Source: Synechococcaceae bacterium WB4_1_0192 (GTDB lineage Bacteria; Cyanobacteriota; Cyanobacteriia; PCC-6307; Cyanobiaceae). Taken from it: a DNA stretch of 6,146 nt. Shown here one piece after another: positions 5,223 to 6,146 of this stretch. Made by a program: the position numbers and the translations under genes. The notes under the pieces were generated by a model that was not told the origin of the DNA, did no database searches, and saw nothing but the letters and a program-made list of their open reading frames with translations. The stretch lies in the NCBI GenBank assembly GCA_009926195.1, contig RFPK01000122.1:1-6146 (forward strand). The letters are read 5' to 3'. How positions within the stretch are numbered: position 1 is the stretch's first letter; the number at the start of each line of letters is the position of its first letter.

Positions 5223-6146
5223 ATGGCTGTCTACGGCCCAACAGGCGGGCCCCTGGGACTGGGGGTCGATCTGGGCACCAGCGGCCTGCGGCTGGCCCTG
5301 ATCCAGGCCGATGGTCAGGTACCGGCAGAGCTCACCTCCCCCTACCCGGCTGTCTTCGAGGACCCGCAGGGCTGGCGCACCGGCCTTGTGGCGCTCTGCG
5401 ACCGTCTCGCGCCGGAGCTTCGGGCCCGGGTTGGTGCCATCGCCATCGATGGCACCTCCGGCACCCTGCTGCTCTGCAAGCCCGATGGCAGCCTCCCCCC
5501 GGGCGCCCTGGCTCTGGCCCTGCCGTATCACCAGGCCTGTCCGCTGCAGGCAACCCTTGCCGCCGCCCTGGCCGGGCCTGATGCAGCGCAGGCCCCGGCC
5601 GCCGGCGCCAGCGGCAGCCTGGCCCGGGCCCTCACCCTGCTGTCCGCCGCCGAGCAAGCCGGCCAGGCCGGCCCCTGGCTGTTGCGTCATCAGGCCGATT
5701 GGCTGATGGGCTGGTTGCTGGACGACTGGCGCTGGGGGGAGGAAGGCAACAACCTGCGCCTTGGCTGGAATCTGCAGGCACGCCGCTGGTTCGGTGCCAT
5801 CGGCGATCAGCCCTGGAGCACCGCCCTGCCCCGCATCTGCGCCAGCGGCGAGCGGCTGGGAGCGCTGGCCCCATCGGTTGCCGTGGCCCTAGGCCTGCCG
5901 CCGGATTGCCAGGTGGTGGCAGGCAGCACCGATGCCAGTGCCGCTGTGATCGCCGCCGATCCCCAGCCGGGTGATGGGGTGGCGGTGCTGGGCACCACGC
6001 TGGCACTCAAGCAGTTCGCACCGGTGCCGATCGCGGCGCCGGGGGTCAGCTGTCAGCGGCTGGCGGGGCAGTGGCTGGTGGGTGGTGCCTCCAATGCCGG
6101 TGCGGGGGTGCTGCGGCAGTTCTTCACGGACGCGCAGCTGCGCGTC
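5223..6146 (+). CDS. FGGY-family carbohydrate kinase, ribulokinase/xylulokinase-like (3' end outside the window)
   Basis: FGGY kinases transfer phosphate from ATP to a sugar or polyol. The frame from ATG 5223 stays open to the last base, giving 308 residues of a protein usually 400-500 long. Domain I carries the phosphate-1 motif GVDLGTSGLR (D16, T19) and the strand AIDGTSGT (74-81). Domain II begins near residue 230 and has VVAGSTDASAA with the probable catalytic base D237, the phosphate-2 motif VLGTT (255-259) and the adenosine motif GGASNAG (287-293). The pattern resembles the cyanobacterial/plant kinases studied as S. elongatus SePSK and Arabidopsis XK-1, reported to act on D-ribulose; annotation pipelines often call these xylulokinase. 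Substrate is therefore uncertain. A stop at 5199-5201 in the same frame fixes ATG 5223 as the first usable start; no ribosome binding site is visible. The gene lies 38 nt after metK with no terminator between. Confidence 0.9.
   Translation, partial: MAVYGPTGGPLGLGVDLGTSGLRLALIQADGQVPAELTSPYPAVFEDPQGWRTGLVALCDRLAPELRARVGAIAIDGTSGTLLLCKPDGSLPPGALALALPYHQACPLQATLAAALAGPDAAQAPAAGASGSLARALTLLSAAEQAGQAGPWLLRHQADWLMGWLLDDWRWGEEGNNLRLGWNLQARRWFGAIGDQPWSTALPRICASGERLGALAPSVAVALGLPPDCQVVAGSTDASAAVIAADPQPGDGVAVLGTTLALKQFAPVPIAAPGVSCQRLAGQWLVGGASNAGAGVLRQFFTDAQLRV

Overview
This window is a stretch of core chromosome from a high-GC unicellular cyanobacterium. The photosystem II genes psbB and psbT establish a cyanobacterium or plastid. 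The GC-rich third codon positions, the tight spacing and the order psbB-psbT, nrdR, S1, HAD, metK, sugar kinase are what I would expect from a Cyanobium or GC-rich Synechococcus-type picocyanobacterium. That lineage call is inference from gene content and recalled synteny; no database was searched.

Layout, all genes on the + strand. Positions 2-931 hold the 3' part of psbB (CP47, about residue 211 to the end). A 15-nt gap with a good Shine-Dalgarno leads to psbT at 947-1042. A strong intrinsic terminator with a C(UUCG)G loop lies at 1067-1091 and closes the photosystem unit. The 249-nt gap from 1043 to 1291 is the longest non-coding stretch. It holds the terminator, a cluster of TCTCAA cores with an imperfect 10-bp stem, and a plausible promoter for nrdR (1292-1774). 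After a 144-nt leader comes the gene for ribosomal protein S1 (1919-2995, start chosen downstream of two possible extended starts). Sixteen nt later comes a HAD-family hydrolase (3012-3815), then after 100 nt metK (3916-5184), and after 38 nt an FGGY sugar kinase that runs off the window from 5223. I see no convincing terminator between nrdR and the window end, so co-transcription of part of this block is possible.

Functionally, psbB/psbT serve the photosystem II core. NrdR controls deoxyribonucleotide synthesis, S1 serves translation initiation and MetK makes the methyl donor S-adenosylmethionine. These are growth-linked housekeeping functions. The HAD hydrolase and FGGY kinase are the two members whose substrates cannot be read from the sequence.

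I found no mobile element, CRISPR array, tRNA, rRNA, recognisable riboswitch or defence system, and nothing I would call a new biological system. The best leads for a second look are the repeat cluster upstream of nrdR, an unusual substrate-loop sequence in the sugar kinase, and the unassigned HAD and FGGY genes embedded in a housekeeping block.
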